In this document: in pieces, positions 1 to 11,640 of the stretch
How positions within the stretch are numbered: the stretch's first letter is position 1
Layout of the letters: every line of letters starts with the position of its first letter
DNA from: Tubiluchus corallicola
Lineage: Eukaryota > Priapulida > Priapulimorpha > Priapulimorphida > Tubiluchidae
Reading direction: 5' to 3'
Assembly: GCA_030141605.1 (NCBI GenBank)
Contig: JAQGDQ010000084.1
Coordinates: 357,001-421,000 of the forward strand
Length of the DNA: 64,000 bases
The notes under the pieces: generated by a model
Told to the model about the DNA's origin: nothing
Database searches by the model: none
What the model saw: the letters and a program-made list of their open reading frames with translations, nothing else
Translations under genes and position numbers: made by a program

Positions 1-91
1 GCATAAAGTCAAACTCTAATTACTTGTGTGCGTAAAGACAAACTCTAATTACTTGTGTGCGTAAAGACAAACTCTAATCACCTGTGTGTGT
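1..91. repeat. 29-bp tandem repeat spanning a splice donor
   Basis: About three units follow the pattern CGTAAAGACAAACTCTAAT plus TACTTGTGTG. The right-most unit contains the KLF exon end and its donor, so the two units further left are near-copies of an exon-intron junction. Confidence 0.85.
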
Positions 92-320
92 TCGTTTGTG
101 TGCTTTCAGGTGCGAGCTTTTCGTGTAAATTTTATGGCAGCCTTCATAGTCACACGAATGGGTTCTCTTTTTCTTAGAATCGTACGACAACAGCTGCTCC
201 GGAGCGGGCGGAGGCAAAGAATGATGAAACTTGAGTGTCATCGACGGCGACCGCTTTTGAAAATGAATCACAGGGTTCTGTATGACTGGTGGGCCAACCG
301 CAACCCACTTGCCAGAGTTC
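82..320 (-). CDS. KLF exon with zinc finger 1
   Basis: The 239-nt exon lies between acceptor TTCTACAG and donor GTGATTAGAG. After a proline-rich stretch ([11 protein letters not shown]) and a basic KKKR likely to contribute to nuclear import, it encodes KLF finger 1 and stops at HTG within the HTGEKP linker, so the next codon is split by the intron. The donor lies inside the last unit of a 29-bp tandem repeat. Confidence 0.93.
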
Positions 321-3300
321 CTGTAGAAAATAAAACAAAACATTAGTTCTAAATCTTCTAGTTTACATATATTTACTTATTTATTAGTGCCAAAAACAGT
401 TACCAAGCATGACATACATACAATTTCAATTAGGAAATATGGCAACAAATCAAACACATAAATATTAACTCTTTCAGAACCGTGAGCGTTTGCTACATTT
501 TGCATGGGTTCATGAAAAACTGCTTTCGGTTACGTTACATTTGATCACTTCTGCAGGTTTTTACTCCTCACACAATGGATTTTCATGGACAATTATGTTT
601 GAAATGCATTTGCTTATGTTAGACAAATTAAAATTTGATTTTTGATGAAAAAATTCAAAGAAAGCTTTCAATAACTACAGTGTTTGCACTATAACAATGT
701 ACAGTGTCACTTTGTGTGAAATCAGCTAATGAAAAAAATTTAAACCAACCAGACACAACACTCTGATAAACTGTGGCCTCAGTTCTACTCTATTTTTAAG
801 GAGAAATTTCTATTATCAAATTAAATCACCTATAAATGTTTAAACACATTGTATGAATGAATAACTGAGATTCTCCTAAGTAGAACATTACCTAATTTAT
901 AATCATTTAGCTATGTCAGTGCTCATACAGTAACAGAAAAGTCACAGGTGTTATAAGACATGGTGCAGTCCTGAACGAGTTAATAAGAACAAATATATTC
1001 TAAAATCGTTCATATAAGATCATATTATGACTAAAAATTGGTTTAAAAGAAAAATGTAATTTTAGTTTGTAAACTCCAAATCCAAGACCGGTAATTCACT
1101 AATTAATTTATGCCAATTTCATAAGAAAATATAAATTACTTTAAGCAAAACGACAAGCCTACATAATCCAAACAACGTGTCATAATGAAAAGCCCTTAGT
1201 GCCAATATATAACCAGGGTTCCCACAGAATTTTAAAATAAATTTTCCCAACTTTTCTCTAACCAAATGTTGATTTTCCATGACCAAGATAAGCAGAAATT
1301 GCATTACCAGTATACATATTCAAACATTTTTGTGCATGGACATTCATACATATACTGATATATGTACGATGTGTCGGCCAATCATTATTTTTGCAACAGA
1401 AATCAAAACTGGGAGCCTGCCATGGCAAAAATTTATTTGAACACGAATCGATGAAAAATACGTTTGGAAAACTATCAGTTCACGGTGGTTATTTTTGCAA
1501 CGCTTTCCAATTTTCCTGACTTTTTGCCTCATTTTCATCATTTTCCCTGATTTTTTACCAAATTATCTTTTCCCCTGACTTTTCCTTGACTTTCCAGGAT
1601 AGCCTCTATCTTCAAGGATCTTCAAGGATCAAGAATTAGGGGTTAGCAATACAGCTTTCTTGTTCCCAAGCAAGATCCTGCTAAGTAAATCACTCTATGC
1701 ACAGACTAATGCATAGTTAAGTAAAGTTCACGTAAAACAACTGAAGTTACTAAAGCAATGTAGCAGACGGTTTTGCTTTACCCACATGGCACGTGACAGT
1801 TGTGTTCAAACGCGTTGCTGTGGTACACTTAACCTTTGACCTACAGCAACTGCGCGTGCGCACAATTAAATTGTGAAAAGGCTTACTGATTCTACATGGA
1901 TGCCTGTACTAATCCACTCAGCTATGTGACCGTTACTCTTCAGATATCAATAAGCAGTTTACCTTTGACTATTCATGGCTGCCTCCTTAATACGTTGAAG
2001 TGACAGTAAAGAAGTATTAAGTGCCATCTTTTGACAGCCACCGGAGTTAATAGATTTCACTTCATTGGTTTCCAAATCTGTAAATGCAAAATTTGGAAAA
2101 AAAGACATTTAATCGTGGAATAGTTAACGGATAAGAAAAGGGGTAAAAGAAGCTTTCAGAAAAATCGCATTAAAAAATTATATTATTTTGCAGCAATTTT
2201 ATACGTGTATCGTACTCGTGTTGAAAGGATTTTTTGTTTGTTTTCATTTTAAATCTCCGACAATACTGTTCTGACCGCGTCATTACAAGACAGCATACAC
2301 GCAGAATGTAAATCAAGGGAAGAAAAGGAAATGTTAAACTATGTCTCAAAAAAATTTCCATACAAAGTTATATTAGTTAGCATTTCGCTTACCTGCTGAA
2401 AAGACTTATGTAACCAGAAAAGAAAATTATTAATTAATAAAAATGTTTTAACCAATTGGTAAAATGTCGTTGACTCACTCTAGGGTGCACCACTCACTAA
2501 CCAAAAACGTATTTTTAATCATATTGATAAAGTACAGTAATTTTAAATTTTACTTCATTTACGTAGCAGCATGAGTGCTACGAATGCTCTGGTTATTTTT
2601 TCAAACTTTACTTAATGTTACCTAAAATTGTTTCAAACGACCTACCATTAAAATGGCTGCACCTAATGGTCATCGCGGGAGTTTAAATTTACAAGTTTTA
2701 TACAACATTATTGCTGATGCAACTCCTATATGCAAAAAGGCAGAACGCAAATGGTATAAAATTTCAAGACGAATTTTTTAAGCTTTGCGTAAGTGGAGGG
2801 TTTTCTTGTGCTTTAAAAAATACTAGAAAGTAGAAATAAATGTTTCATATAGAAAATTCTCTTGTTTGCTGATAAGATTTCGAAACCTAGTGAAACGTGG
2901 ATTTTGACTTCTTCTTAGGATATAATGGAAATGAAGTACAAGTTTAAACTCTTGAAATTATAAATTCAACAAACTATAATCAGACCTGCCAACGCTCATG
3001 CATTATGCATGTCACATGCATTTTAAGGCTTTTCACACCTGCACATGCACCAAATGTCAGTTTTCGCACATTTCGCAACTTCACACGCAACTTTGCCATC
3101 AATACCAAGCACAGAACAATTAGTAATACTACGCAATATTGTGTCTGATGATGTATATTATTGGAACTGCACTTTATTGAATTACACTAAACAATATTAC
3201 AATTTATTAATAATTAATTATTAATAATATTTTTTCACATGAACAAAAGAACATATTTATATACAAAGCATTTTGAACTGCAACAACATCGTAACAAAGC

Positions 3301-5372
3301 TCAGTAGTACCAAAAAGTTGCTATTTTCGCTTCAGTTTTTTTGATAACTTTTGATATTGATACTAAAAAAGCAAAAATTTTGGGGCCATAATTTGCCCCG
3401 CCCACCATGTCAGGGGGGAGACAATCCCATGGGTTTTCTATGTTTCGCATTCATTTTTACATCAAACGGTTTGAATAGCGAAGCTAGGTTTCACAAAACA
3501 GCCTACTGTTGGTAATGTCTGACAAAAGTGGATGTAACAAAGTGGTATCTCTTTTTCAATCTTGGTGATAGGTAATTGGGAAAGGATAAATGTCACGTTC
3601 AAAAACACTCGTTTTTATGCAGTTCAAGCTACTGTCTTAGACGTATTTGGAAAGAAACGGGCATGTTTCGACATATATTTTTAATAATAATAATAAGAAG
3701 AACAACAACAATAATAATAATAATAATAATAATAACAACAACAACAACAACAACAACAACACCAACAACAACACCAACACCAACGACAAAGACAACAACA
3801 ATAATAATAATCTTTATTTAAAGTTGGCTTTTGGATGAGCAAATAAAATAAGCTCAAAAAGCTATTATTGCCGATTGTAAATAACAAATCTACAACTACG
3901 TAACAGAGATTATTATTACCCCACTTTTACCCTAAATACCATGCGCCAGGCAGGGCAACAGCAGGTACCATTTTTAAAGTTTTTGGTATGAGCCAGTCCT
4001 CTTTACTTATATAAAGTAAAAAACATTCAATGCACATTACCAAGTTCTAAGAAAAAGCATAATCTACAAAACAATTTTGAAACAAAGAAATGTTGAAATC
4101 TGTTCTGATAACTAGAAATACTTTCAACTATAAATGTTTCTGAGTGTCTGTAATAAAAAACTGGGTTGGATTATTTACACATAATTTTAACTCATCTTTT
4201 GAACACAAAAAAGCAAATAGCTTATAACGTACAAGTATCATATGGTTTACTAAGTAAGCTCTGTACTTTGTTAATTCCTCATAATATTCGAATTTATAAT
4301 TTGTCAACAAATGAATTCGTTTACCTGCTTCTTCATGGAATTCAACACTGTTAATATTCAAGTGTTTGTACAGAAATTTATATATCTAACTAAGGGCTTC
4401 TAATCATTGTATGTTTACGTTGTTTACATAGTAATATTAATGTCTTTCTCAACATTATGATATGTATGGATCTATGCTAGTAGTCATACTGTAATGCTTT
4501 TACTGTTTGTCTACTGTCTGCACTCTACGTTTCATTGGTGAGAACATTTATCAGTTAAACATTTATTTGTTAAAAACCGTCTAAGTCGTATTGCAATACT
4601 TCTTATTCAATAAAATGTGTTTAAACTAACTGATGTACCAGTATTCCACACAAATATTTTCTCTCCCTAGCATACCTTTCACGGGAAGGTCAGTATCCTC
4701 CGTTTTCTCTACCTTCCCTTTTCTAACAGACAAATCTACTGGTTCATCCTGTAAAGAGAACTCATTCATTTCGTTGGAGTCGTCTTCAAAAAGCTGAAAT
4801 AATAACAAACTTATGCAGGTCAGATGCAAACAAATCCACTAATCAGTATCAAACAAACTCACAAGCCAGCGTAGCAATTACATGTGGGAAAATGCAAACA
4901 TTAGATAAGCATTATAGCCACACCTTCCCTACAGGAAATTTGCTAAATCAGAGACGGAACTAGAAAAGGATCCACTAACAAGGAACAACATACGATTTTT
5001 AGGATAAAGGTTGCATCCCTAAATAAAACTTATATGTGGAAATGTATGTAAACGCTTATCAGAAGAAAAAGGGATAAGCAATAACATTCTGCAATAATTA
5101 GCCGGTCAACATAGGACACCTCTGACATGGATCTGCCCCACGATTATTGAGTTGACTTTATGATGGCAGCCGCGCCTAACTTCACGCCTAGCCAGATACA
5201 TGATACTCACCTCCTGTTTCATAACACTGTCGTTGGGTGTGGCCCGTTCAGATTTCAGCTCAAGAAAGGACGTGTTGAGTTCGTTCATTATGCTGTTTGG
5301 TAAAGCTTCAACTGCACCCTTCGTATGAGGCATTATAACCTGTCTTTGCGTGATAGGCATTATAATATCCAT
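82..5372 (-). CDS. Kruppel-like factor, KLF3/8/12 type, 3' part missing
   Basis: This is a DNA-binding transcriptional regulator, probably a CtBP-dependent repressor acting in the nucleus at CACCC/GC boxes. Four exons are joined as 5372-5211, 4793-4676, 2077-1963 and 320-82. All junctions are GT-AG and the phases are compatible (634 coding nt). The product begins [11 protein letters not shown], carries [10 protein letters not shown] (the PxDLS docking motif for CtBP) and ends with one complete C2H2 finger, [20 protein letters not shown], followed by RTHTG. Finger spacing C-x4-C-x12-H-x3-H and the TKSSHLKAH helix are typical of KLF finger 1. In known KLFs two more fingers follow; here they would be encoded left of position 1. 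PVDLS plus this finger points to the KLF3/8/12 subgroup, but I cannot tell which member. A 5' noncoding exon probably exists upstream. Confidence 0.88.
1212..1600. mobile_element. Probable degraded hAT-like element
   Basis: The left side reads CAGGGTTCCCACAG. The right side, on the other strand, reads CCTGGAAAGTCAAGGAAAAG, the ending of a widespread hAT-like non-autonomous type. The termini match only loosely and no clear target duplication is visible. It lies in a KLF intron. Confidence 0.3.
1658..1886. mobile_element. MITE, TTTTCACA family, truncated copy
   Basis: It ends in GTGAAAAGGCTTAC and contains ACACTTAACCTTTGACCTAC, both shared with copies at 14202, 48985 and 56097. The left terminus is missing. 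Confidence 0.65.
1963..2077 (-). CDS. KLF exon, linker region
   Basis: The 115-nt exon lies between acceptor TTTACAG and donor GTAAACTGC. It joins in frame with both neighbours (phase 1 in, phase 2 out). It encodes a low-complexity linker that includes [19 protein letters not shown]. The support is splice sites and continuous frame rather than domain homology; KLF linkers diverge quickly. Confidence 0.72.
2137..2818 (+). mobile_element. MITE family A copy in a KLF intron
   Basis: A roughly 680-bp interspersed repeat, closely matched at 43380-44038 and partially at 40170-40612, 56775-57445 and, reversed, 23440-23947 and 24560-24900. The ends pair as TTTAAAGGACAAGAAAA and TTTTCTTGTGCTTTAAA in the best copy. 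No coding capacity is seen. Confidence 0.75.
3688..3815. repeat. (AAT)n/(AAC)n microsatellite
   Basis: A trinucleotide array with AAT units grading into AAC units and a few ACC/GAC interruptions. It creates long Asn/Ile/Thr open frames that are not genes. Confidence 0.95.
4676..4793 (-). CDS. KLF exon with CtBP-binding EPVDLS motif
   Basis: Acceptor TTTCAG precedes CTTTTTGAAG and donor GTATGCTAG follows. The exon is 118 nt, phase 0 in and phase 1 out. It encodes an acidic run ([11 protein letters not shown]) followed by [17 protein letters not shown] is the hallmark short motif by which KLF3, KLF8 and KLF12 recruit the co-repressor CtBP. The basic SVRKGK following it also resembles those proteins. 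Confidence 0.9.
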
Positions 5373-5382
5373 GATGTCACAC
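5211..5382 (-). CDS. KLF exon with start codon
   Basis: The ATG is at 5372-5370 in the context GACATCATGG. The exon codes 54 residues and ends in phase 0 at donor GTGAGTATC (5210-5202). A possible acceptor (CAG at 5383-5385) lies 10 nt upstream of the ATG, so the exon may begin with spliced 5'UTR up to 5382. A TATAAA-like stretch near 5395-5401 leaves open that transcription starts here instead. The encoded segment has no known domain; it holds a KxE-type stretch ([17 protein letters not shown]) resembling sumoylation sites seen in KLF3/12 N-termini. Confidence 0.75.
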
Positions 5383-5464
5383 CTGTATGAATATTTATAC
5401 GTTACAGATGTCTACCCATATTATTCACTTTAATCCTTTCTCCAGAAACTTATTACTAGTTTAA

Positions 5465-5995
5465 AGGAAAGCACAAGTCAAACGCAATGTTGGGTTTATT
5501 TCACTGTTATCACATAGATTTAGAGAAATGTAACAAAGAAATTTGCAAAGAAACTTTCTATAAAGCACAAATTAAGAATATACTGCCTCTGAATAGAAAT
5601 TTTCGGGCGTGGTGGATGCCGCCTTTCGCTTGAAAATTATGATTTAACTGGGGGACTTCGTGACTTTCCGTAAATGCGCTGCTTAAACTAGTTTAGACTT
5701 CTGCAGCTCACCTAATATTCACGCAAAAAGATAGATTAGCTATCTATTTTTTTGTAAAAACTTCTTATACTTTTGACAAAGATTGACAGTACGCTACTTT
5801 TCTTCAAGATGAATGACGTCATTGGTGAAAGAATGGGTATTGAAAACGGGAGCACCCAAGCATGAAGTGATAGTAACTTTATAGTGATTTTACTAGTTAC
5901 ACTACGTGCTTATTGCAGTTTTACTACTAAATCCTTCCAACACTTTTTGCGAACATTGAAATAAGCCTGACCTCCTAGAAGACTTGACTTTTCCT
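5465..5995. mobile_element. TTAA-flanked MITE family B, copy 1
   Basis: It begins TTAA-AGGAAAGCACAAG and ends GACTTTTCCT-TTAT, with one mutated target base. It matches 20260-20807 over its full length. It lies just upstream of the first coding KLF exon and contains a perfect CRE palindrome. Confidence 0.8.
5814..5821. promoter_or_regulatory. CRE palindrome TGACGTCA inside a MITE
   Basis: An exact 8-bp consensus for CREB/ATF factors, about 440 bp upstream of the KLF start codon. Binding is not shown by sequence alone. Confidence 0.35.
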
Positions 5996-7604
5996 TTATT
6001 GGTAATAAAAAAGTAATCTTCACATATAGGTCAGCCAGAGCATTCAGATTTCAAAGAAAATCATTCTACCGCCACAAACTAATTTAAATTCTGTCTTTCA
6101 GCGATTTTTTTTGGTAAATTTAATTCTGGATTCACACCTTACACAGGTTAACTTTTAAACCATAAACACTTTGGCAAGTGACCTGAATGTTGGTATCCAC
6201 AAAGTAATTTACATATTACAGCAATGGCAGTGCAGTTATCCAGTTAATCCAGCGATAAACCGAAGTGTTAAACTCCAATGCAACACACTGTCGTATACAC
6301 TTTAGCTTATGGATATTTTTTTTATTTCTGCACCTAACTAAGTCCAATAAGATTTGGAAATTATTATCAACACATCAAATTAATGTTGCACTGTGTGCTT
6401 TACTGAATTACCGGCAGATTTTAAAAGAAAAAGGGATGATTTTTAGACAACATCTCATTTGACCAGCGGTCTAATATGTTCATTTTATTACTTACGATAA
6501 CTATCGAAAAGGCTCTTACAGCAAAAGAGGCCAATTACTGTTATAATTTATATAAAGGTAGGCGAGTAAAGTATCAATGATGACATCACAAATGGGAAAA
6601 ATCCAGGAGAAAATCGGTGGCAAAATTTAATAACTTATTTGAACTAGTGGAAACGTAATCCACATTACCAGGCAACGTAGTAGATAACTGCACTGTTGCC
6701 ACACTGTTATGTGAACATATCTCCTATCTACAAATTCTTTTCACACGCATTTTTTGATATGTTTTATACGCATACACAAGACTGGAAAGTAAGAAGCAGG
6801 CAAAAATAAATAGTAGGCCAACAGCACTGCAAAAAATAGTTACACATCATACTCCATGAATGCAAATTATATATATATGGTACGTAAGATGATGCCTTAA
6901 AAATAAATTTTTCAAGATCTATAATTTTTCAAAATCAATAAACAATTTTTTAAACAACACTGGCATAATGTACCAATTTTCAATTTATCTGAGTTATTTC
7001 AATTTATCTGAATTAACATAAACTACAGTATTGTTACAGATTCAGCAGATGATCATACACAAAATAGGTATTGCCAATAATGTATCCGTTTGTCAACTTG
7101 TTAACATAAACAAAAGATTAGATTATGTATGTTTTAAGGAGATCAAGGAAGCTGCAGCTTATAGGGGTCACTCAGAGGGCAATATGGGGATGTTTATGAA
7201 GATAATTATGACAGTTTATGACTAAAATGGTGCAAATATTCAAAGCTTATGGTTAACATGTTAGTAAAATAAATGGAGAGATTATTGTAATGGTTATTTT
7301 TCCTGTTCTGCACACTGATGTACATTTAAAATTACGATAGCATTTATTATGCTAATAGCAGTTGATGATAATTTGTGATATTCTGAAATAGACCTGTGCA
7401 CGGTAATAAATCAACTGACTTCGATCCCATAAAGGTTTGTCAAGCATAAAGTTATAAAATGGCATCGAAAGCGCGTCTTTGAATTCGAAATTCATTTTAA
7501 AACATGGACCAATAAATGTTTCACAAATTTCAGTTATGCGTATATTTCAAAAATGTACTTTTAAACTTACACTCAAATATATATAATATAGGTGCATTTC
7601 TTAT
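5996..7604. other. Intergenic DNA without recognised features
   Basis: AT-rich sequence with frequent stops in all frames. I see no long inverted repeats, arrays or conserved protein fragments. The small open frames at 6265-6462 and 7031-7225 have no recognisable motif. Confidence 0.5.
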
Positions 7605-8225
7605 TTCAGCTGCTATATGTGTGCTTGCAAACCAAAACCATCCACACATCGGCATAGCTAAAACTACGTTATGATGCTTCAAAGTAGAAAGCACCAAAAA
7701 TTTGGTCAAATGTCGATTTTTTTTTATGAAAACTAAATATATCGGACTTTTATATTCTAGCTAGCATCAAATTATCAGGAAAATGTCCAAAAAATACCAA
7801 AAATCTAATTTTATAACTCCTTACTCACTTTTTCTGTTTAGAAACTAATAATGAAATTGTAAAAAAAACTTGTATTTTCCAGCATTTTGCTTCGGGTTTT
7901 TTATGTTGACAAGACCAGATCTTCGTCAGGAAGAGCCATCTACTGGATTTAAACATAACTTCAATGTGCTCTTGTAAAGTCCAGTGTTGCTAAGTGTTTT
8001 GTAAAAACATGACAAAAAACAATGGCTGACTTTAACAGCGATTTTCTCAAGGTTAGGTAATTCAGTGCGTAGCCTGCACCTCCATTTCAACGTGAATTAT
8101 TTCAGCTTAGAAATAGCACAGAGTGATGAGCTTGGTATCAAAATGATCCTCATGAAATGGAGATATAGGATATGTGAATAACTAGAAAAGCTTAATTGCC
8201 TACTTATGGACAAATTTGCCATGCA
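7605..8225 (+). repeat. Interspersed repeat E, copy 1
   Basis: About 620 bp is repeated in the same orientation at 29240-29895, including GATGCTTCAAAGTAGAA, TCTACTGGATTTAAACATAA and ATTATTTCAGCTTAGAAATA. I could not define its termini or class. Confidence 0.75.
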
Positions 8226-8228
8226 AGC

Positions 8229-8442
8229 TCACATATAATTCCATATTAGAGGCCCATGATATTTTATTGAAAATTTTCTTAAGCTGGTGTTGCAATGCAT
8301 GAAGTGATAATTAGACTTAGTCCGAGTATTATATGAATGCATTTCAGAGTTAAGGGTAAAATGTCTTTGAAACAAGGGAGGCAATAGTTTATTATGAACT
8401 TTAAACATAAACACAGCTGTTTGCAAATACTTAATATCGAAA
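8229..8442 (-). pseudogene. LINE reverse transcriptase C-terminal relic
   Basis: Minus-strand reading gives LQTAVFMFKVHNKLLPPLF, then HSYNTRTKSNYHF and PLIWNY. This is the order of the C-terminal tail of Jockey/CR1-type LINE ORF2 proteins, and the same order is seen in the better-preserved element at 61412. Only the tail remains. Confidence 0.7.
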
Positions 8443-8641
8443 AGGGAAGATGCCTGCCATTGCACAAACTGTGGTTAGTTTCTGACGTAAGCAAAAGCTG
8501 TGTTCGGTTACCGTTTAATTAACTTTCTAAGCTAATTATTCAAATATAAGAAGCAACTGTTAATTTTTATAGGCAAGAAAATGTATATTTTGGACAGTAA
8601 ATTAAAATGAGGTAGAGTCTAATCAATCGCCCGGTCTTCCT
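8443..8641. mobile_element. TTAA MITE family D, right-end fragment
   Basis: This 200 bp closely matches the right part of the element at 33071-33616 and ends in CGGTCTTCCT followed by TTAA. The left half is absent; the LINE relic abuts it. Confidence 0.75.
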
Positions 8642-8849
8642 TTAAGATTACTGGCCAAGACAAAATATGGATGATCACGTTCTCATGCACAGCTGAATAT
8701 TTTGACTAATGTGAATGTCTTTAAAACAACAAGTTAAGAGAATGTATTACCACCTTGTAAGATGCCGAAATGAGTCAAGTAGTTTTAGCAGTTTTAGGAT
8801 CCTAGACCAAGTACCTCTTTAAGCCTATATTCTAAAATGTAAAGTAAAC

Positions 8850-9724
8850 TAGGGATGTTACCGAAAAGCGAAAATTTCATTTCCTCTTGCCGATAATTGC
8901 ACTTTTGGTTCACTCAAAAGTTATTAAGTTTTGTATAAAGTCACTGACAGAAAACATCAAACTGCACAGATATAAGCAAAATAAACTATTTTATTGAAAA
9001 CAGTAAACAAGTTTCATGGCAACAAAATCATCAGCTTAAGATGCTGATGTTACAGACGGCTTACAGCAGGGAAGCTCTGTTTGGGCAGAGGCTACCAGTT
9101 AAGTAGTAATGCCTATGTCACAAGTAGAAAGTAACCAGAGGGGAGTGTTGGCACAATTGAAGCCATAGTGCTCTTACATTCGTAGCCAAAAATTTCGATA
9201 ATTTTTGCTTGCATTTTTTCCGAGGTTTCAGTAATATTTATCTAGCTTACCTTTTTTCTCCTAAAAGTTAAAAATCGCTGAAAAATTTTGTCTAAAATAG
9301 TTCAAATAAAGTGTAAATATCATTTATTTAACTTTTTGTACCATTTGTAGCATGCTTTTTACGGCAATGTGGCATATCTTCACTGCTGACGACTACGAAG
9401 CTTTAAGGTCACCAGGCACAATCAACCGAAATATCAAAGCGTAATTTGAATAAAACCCCGTTCAATTTTAGAATTTATGAAATATAGGCAACAAAGTATT
9501 TATAAAATAAAATTTGTCAATTTTTTTTACGCTTCAGGATCTTTAACCATAAACATTGTACTTCAGTCAAGCTTAACAAAACTTAGCAAATATAAGCAAA
9601 CAAAATAAAAACCGAAGTATTTTATTTATTTTTCAGATTTTTTTCAGTTTTAATAATAGTCGGTCTTGCAATATTTTATAAATTTCGGTTTCCGTTTGTA
9701 ATTTCAGTTTCGGGAATATCCCTG
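8850..9724. mobile_element. hAT-like element (GGGATGTTACCGAAA family)
   Basis: It starts TAGGGATGTTACCGAAA and ends TTTCGGGAATATCCCTG, an imperfect terminal inverted repeat. The interior matches 51054-51582 and a fragment at 42722-42985. Flanking 8-mers do not match, so this copy looks old. Confidence 0.7.
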
Positions 9725-10039
9725 AATGTATTACAAAACTTTTACAGTAGGAGATCTGAATAAATTGATATAATGTAGTTTACAATAGTTTTCTCTCCAT
9801 AATAAAAAACTCTCAACTGATGTAGAAATTGGCACGACTTATGATCTTTATTGGCTAGTATTGTAAAATCACTGTGTGTGTGTAGTGTACAAGCGAGTTA
9901 TTTTTTAATGTTCACCAGGCTAAATAAATGTTAATAAAATTTGTATAAGTTTGGCCAAAAACGTAACAGATATACAATAAAATTAGTTTCGCAAACGCTA
10001 TAACAAACACACAAAATAGTATTGAAAATTTATAAAAAT

Positions 10040-10505
10040 GTCAGACCATTGGTTGAATATTGTCTCCTGTGTGGTTTAGATGTTGGAGAAAATGTTCAGC
10101 ATTACTTTACAAGACGCCTTTGTAATAGATGTGGAATTAATTACGAGTCGTATCAACATAGATTACTAAGTCTGAGTCTTAAATCATTACAATAAAGATG
10201 CATAATTTCTGATTTGTGCATGTGTTACAAAATTATGCATAAGAATGTTGATTTAAACAGGGAAACATTTTTTACCAAAGCTTTAAATAATAAAACTAAG
10301 AATAATCACCCGTTAACTCTTTGTAACGCGTACATGTAAGACACATTTTCATGAATTTTTCTCAAATCGTGTTGTTCCAATATGGAACTCATTGCATGCT
10401 TCTGTAAATGATTTGCCATTAGCTACTGCTGGAAATGTTACGTTATTTCGTAAAAGACTTGAACATGTTGACTTAACAAAGTTTCGCAAATTCGAAAGAC
10501 ACATG
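10040..10505 (+). pseudogene. CR1/L2-like LINE tail relic
   Basis: Broken plus-strand frames read RPLVEYCLLCGLD, RRLCNRCGINYESYQHRLL, LCMCYKIMHKNVDLNRE and SNRVVPIWNSLHASVNDLP. These match the C-terminal tail of CR1/L2-type retrotransposon proteins (R-L-x-L-L-x-C-Y-K-I and F-S-N-R-V-V-P-x-W-N-S-L patterns). Frameshifts and stops show it is dead. Confidence 0.75.
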
Positions 10506-11451
10506 TGAGTAGCTTTGCTCTGATAATAGTCTTAAAAAAATGCCAATTGCGTGGTATGCTAGTATTGTACTGTATTTTTATTTTTTATGAATGTCACTAA
10601 ACTAAGCAATAAATAACATATCGGTGTCAAAATAAAACATTATAGCTTACACATATAGCAACCAACTAGGCCCTGTAGGTAGTAAACTGTGTGTGTTTCA
10701 TGTAAAATATATACAAGTAAATTTATACGTGAGGTTTTTATTATTTTTAGCTTTGAAGGACATTGTTCAAAAACTTGAAGCAGAGTTAACATAAAATTTA
10801 CTAGCTATATATAGGCACAGTAACTTTTTAACTTGAGCAGACAGTATTACTGCTACAGCCTTATTTTGTTTAGAATTAATTTCTGCTCCATATAAAAAGA
10901 ACAAAAAAGTCTAAGATTAAATATATCATGTATGAATGATGCAATGCAGCACAAAAGCCATCAAATTTCCTAAAAGGATAGTCACAGGTGCACTGCATTG
11001 ACTGGGCCTGGTCTAGGCAACTGTCTGCACAGTAGGACTATGTGTGGAAGCAGAGGCAAAATTATCGTTGAATGAGACATTCACAATTTTAATACTAAGT
11101 ACACCTTCGAGAGAGGTGAACAGCAACCACAGTCCAGAAAACCCTACCAGCTAATTAATTCTATAGCATTGCTTCCAGGCGAAGTTGTCGCTCATTTTTA
11201 TATGGATTTGTATTTTTATAGCATGGTGATTTTAGTCCACACTAAAAGAAAAAAGACGCGTTTGAAAAGCTACAATTTACCGAAGAAGCCCTTTGACAGG
11301 CTAAGCAATGTTGAAGCACGGCTTCAGAAAATGAGAGAACGCTAGAGCGAGTTGGTGTGCTAGGACAGCGACAGTAGCTTTAACTAAAGCTTTGACTTCT
11401 ACTAGCAAAATGAACTGCCTGCAAGACGTAATTTAAAAAACTAATTACCTT

Positions 11452-11640
11452 CATTTTGCAGTCCAGAGTCATTTCTTGGGGACGCGAAAACAAGATAAAA
11501 GTTAAAACCATTACGACACCGCAGCCATGACACACCCTACATCCGGGCTCTACACAGCGCCACACCCTGCCACGCCCTCATTCACGTGCTTTCGCCCACG
11601 CTCCAAAGTTCACTGCTCAGTATCGACGCTGCTGTCTGCA
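11452..11640 (-). promoter_or_regulatory. Candidate KLF promoter or first exon with CACCC boxes
   Basis: A GC- and CpG-rich patch in otherwise AT-rich DNA, upstream of the KLF gene and in the same orientation. CACACCC occurs at 11531 and 11561, CACGCCC at 11571 and CGCCCACG at 11593. On the minus strand a short frame MTLDCKMK ends at a good donor, AAG-GTAATT (11452/11451). That phase does not join directly to the exon at 5211-5382, so either the exon is noncoding or another exon lies between. Confidence 0.3.

Noticed and set aside
3576-3887. Asn/Ile/Thr-rich and Cys/Tyr-rich frames
   Set aside because: Trinucleotide repeat artefacts in a KLF intron.
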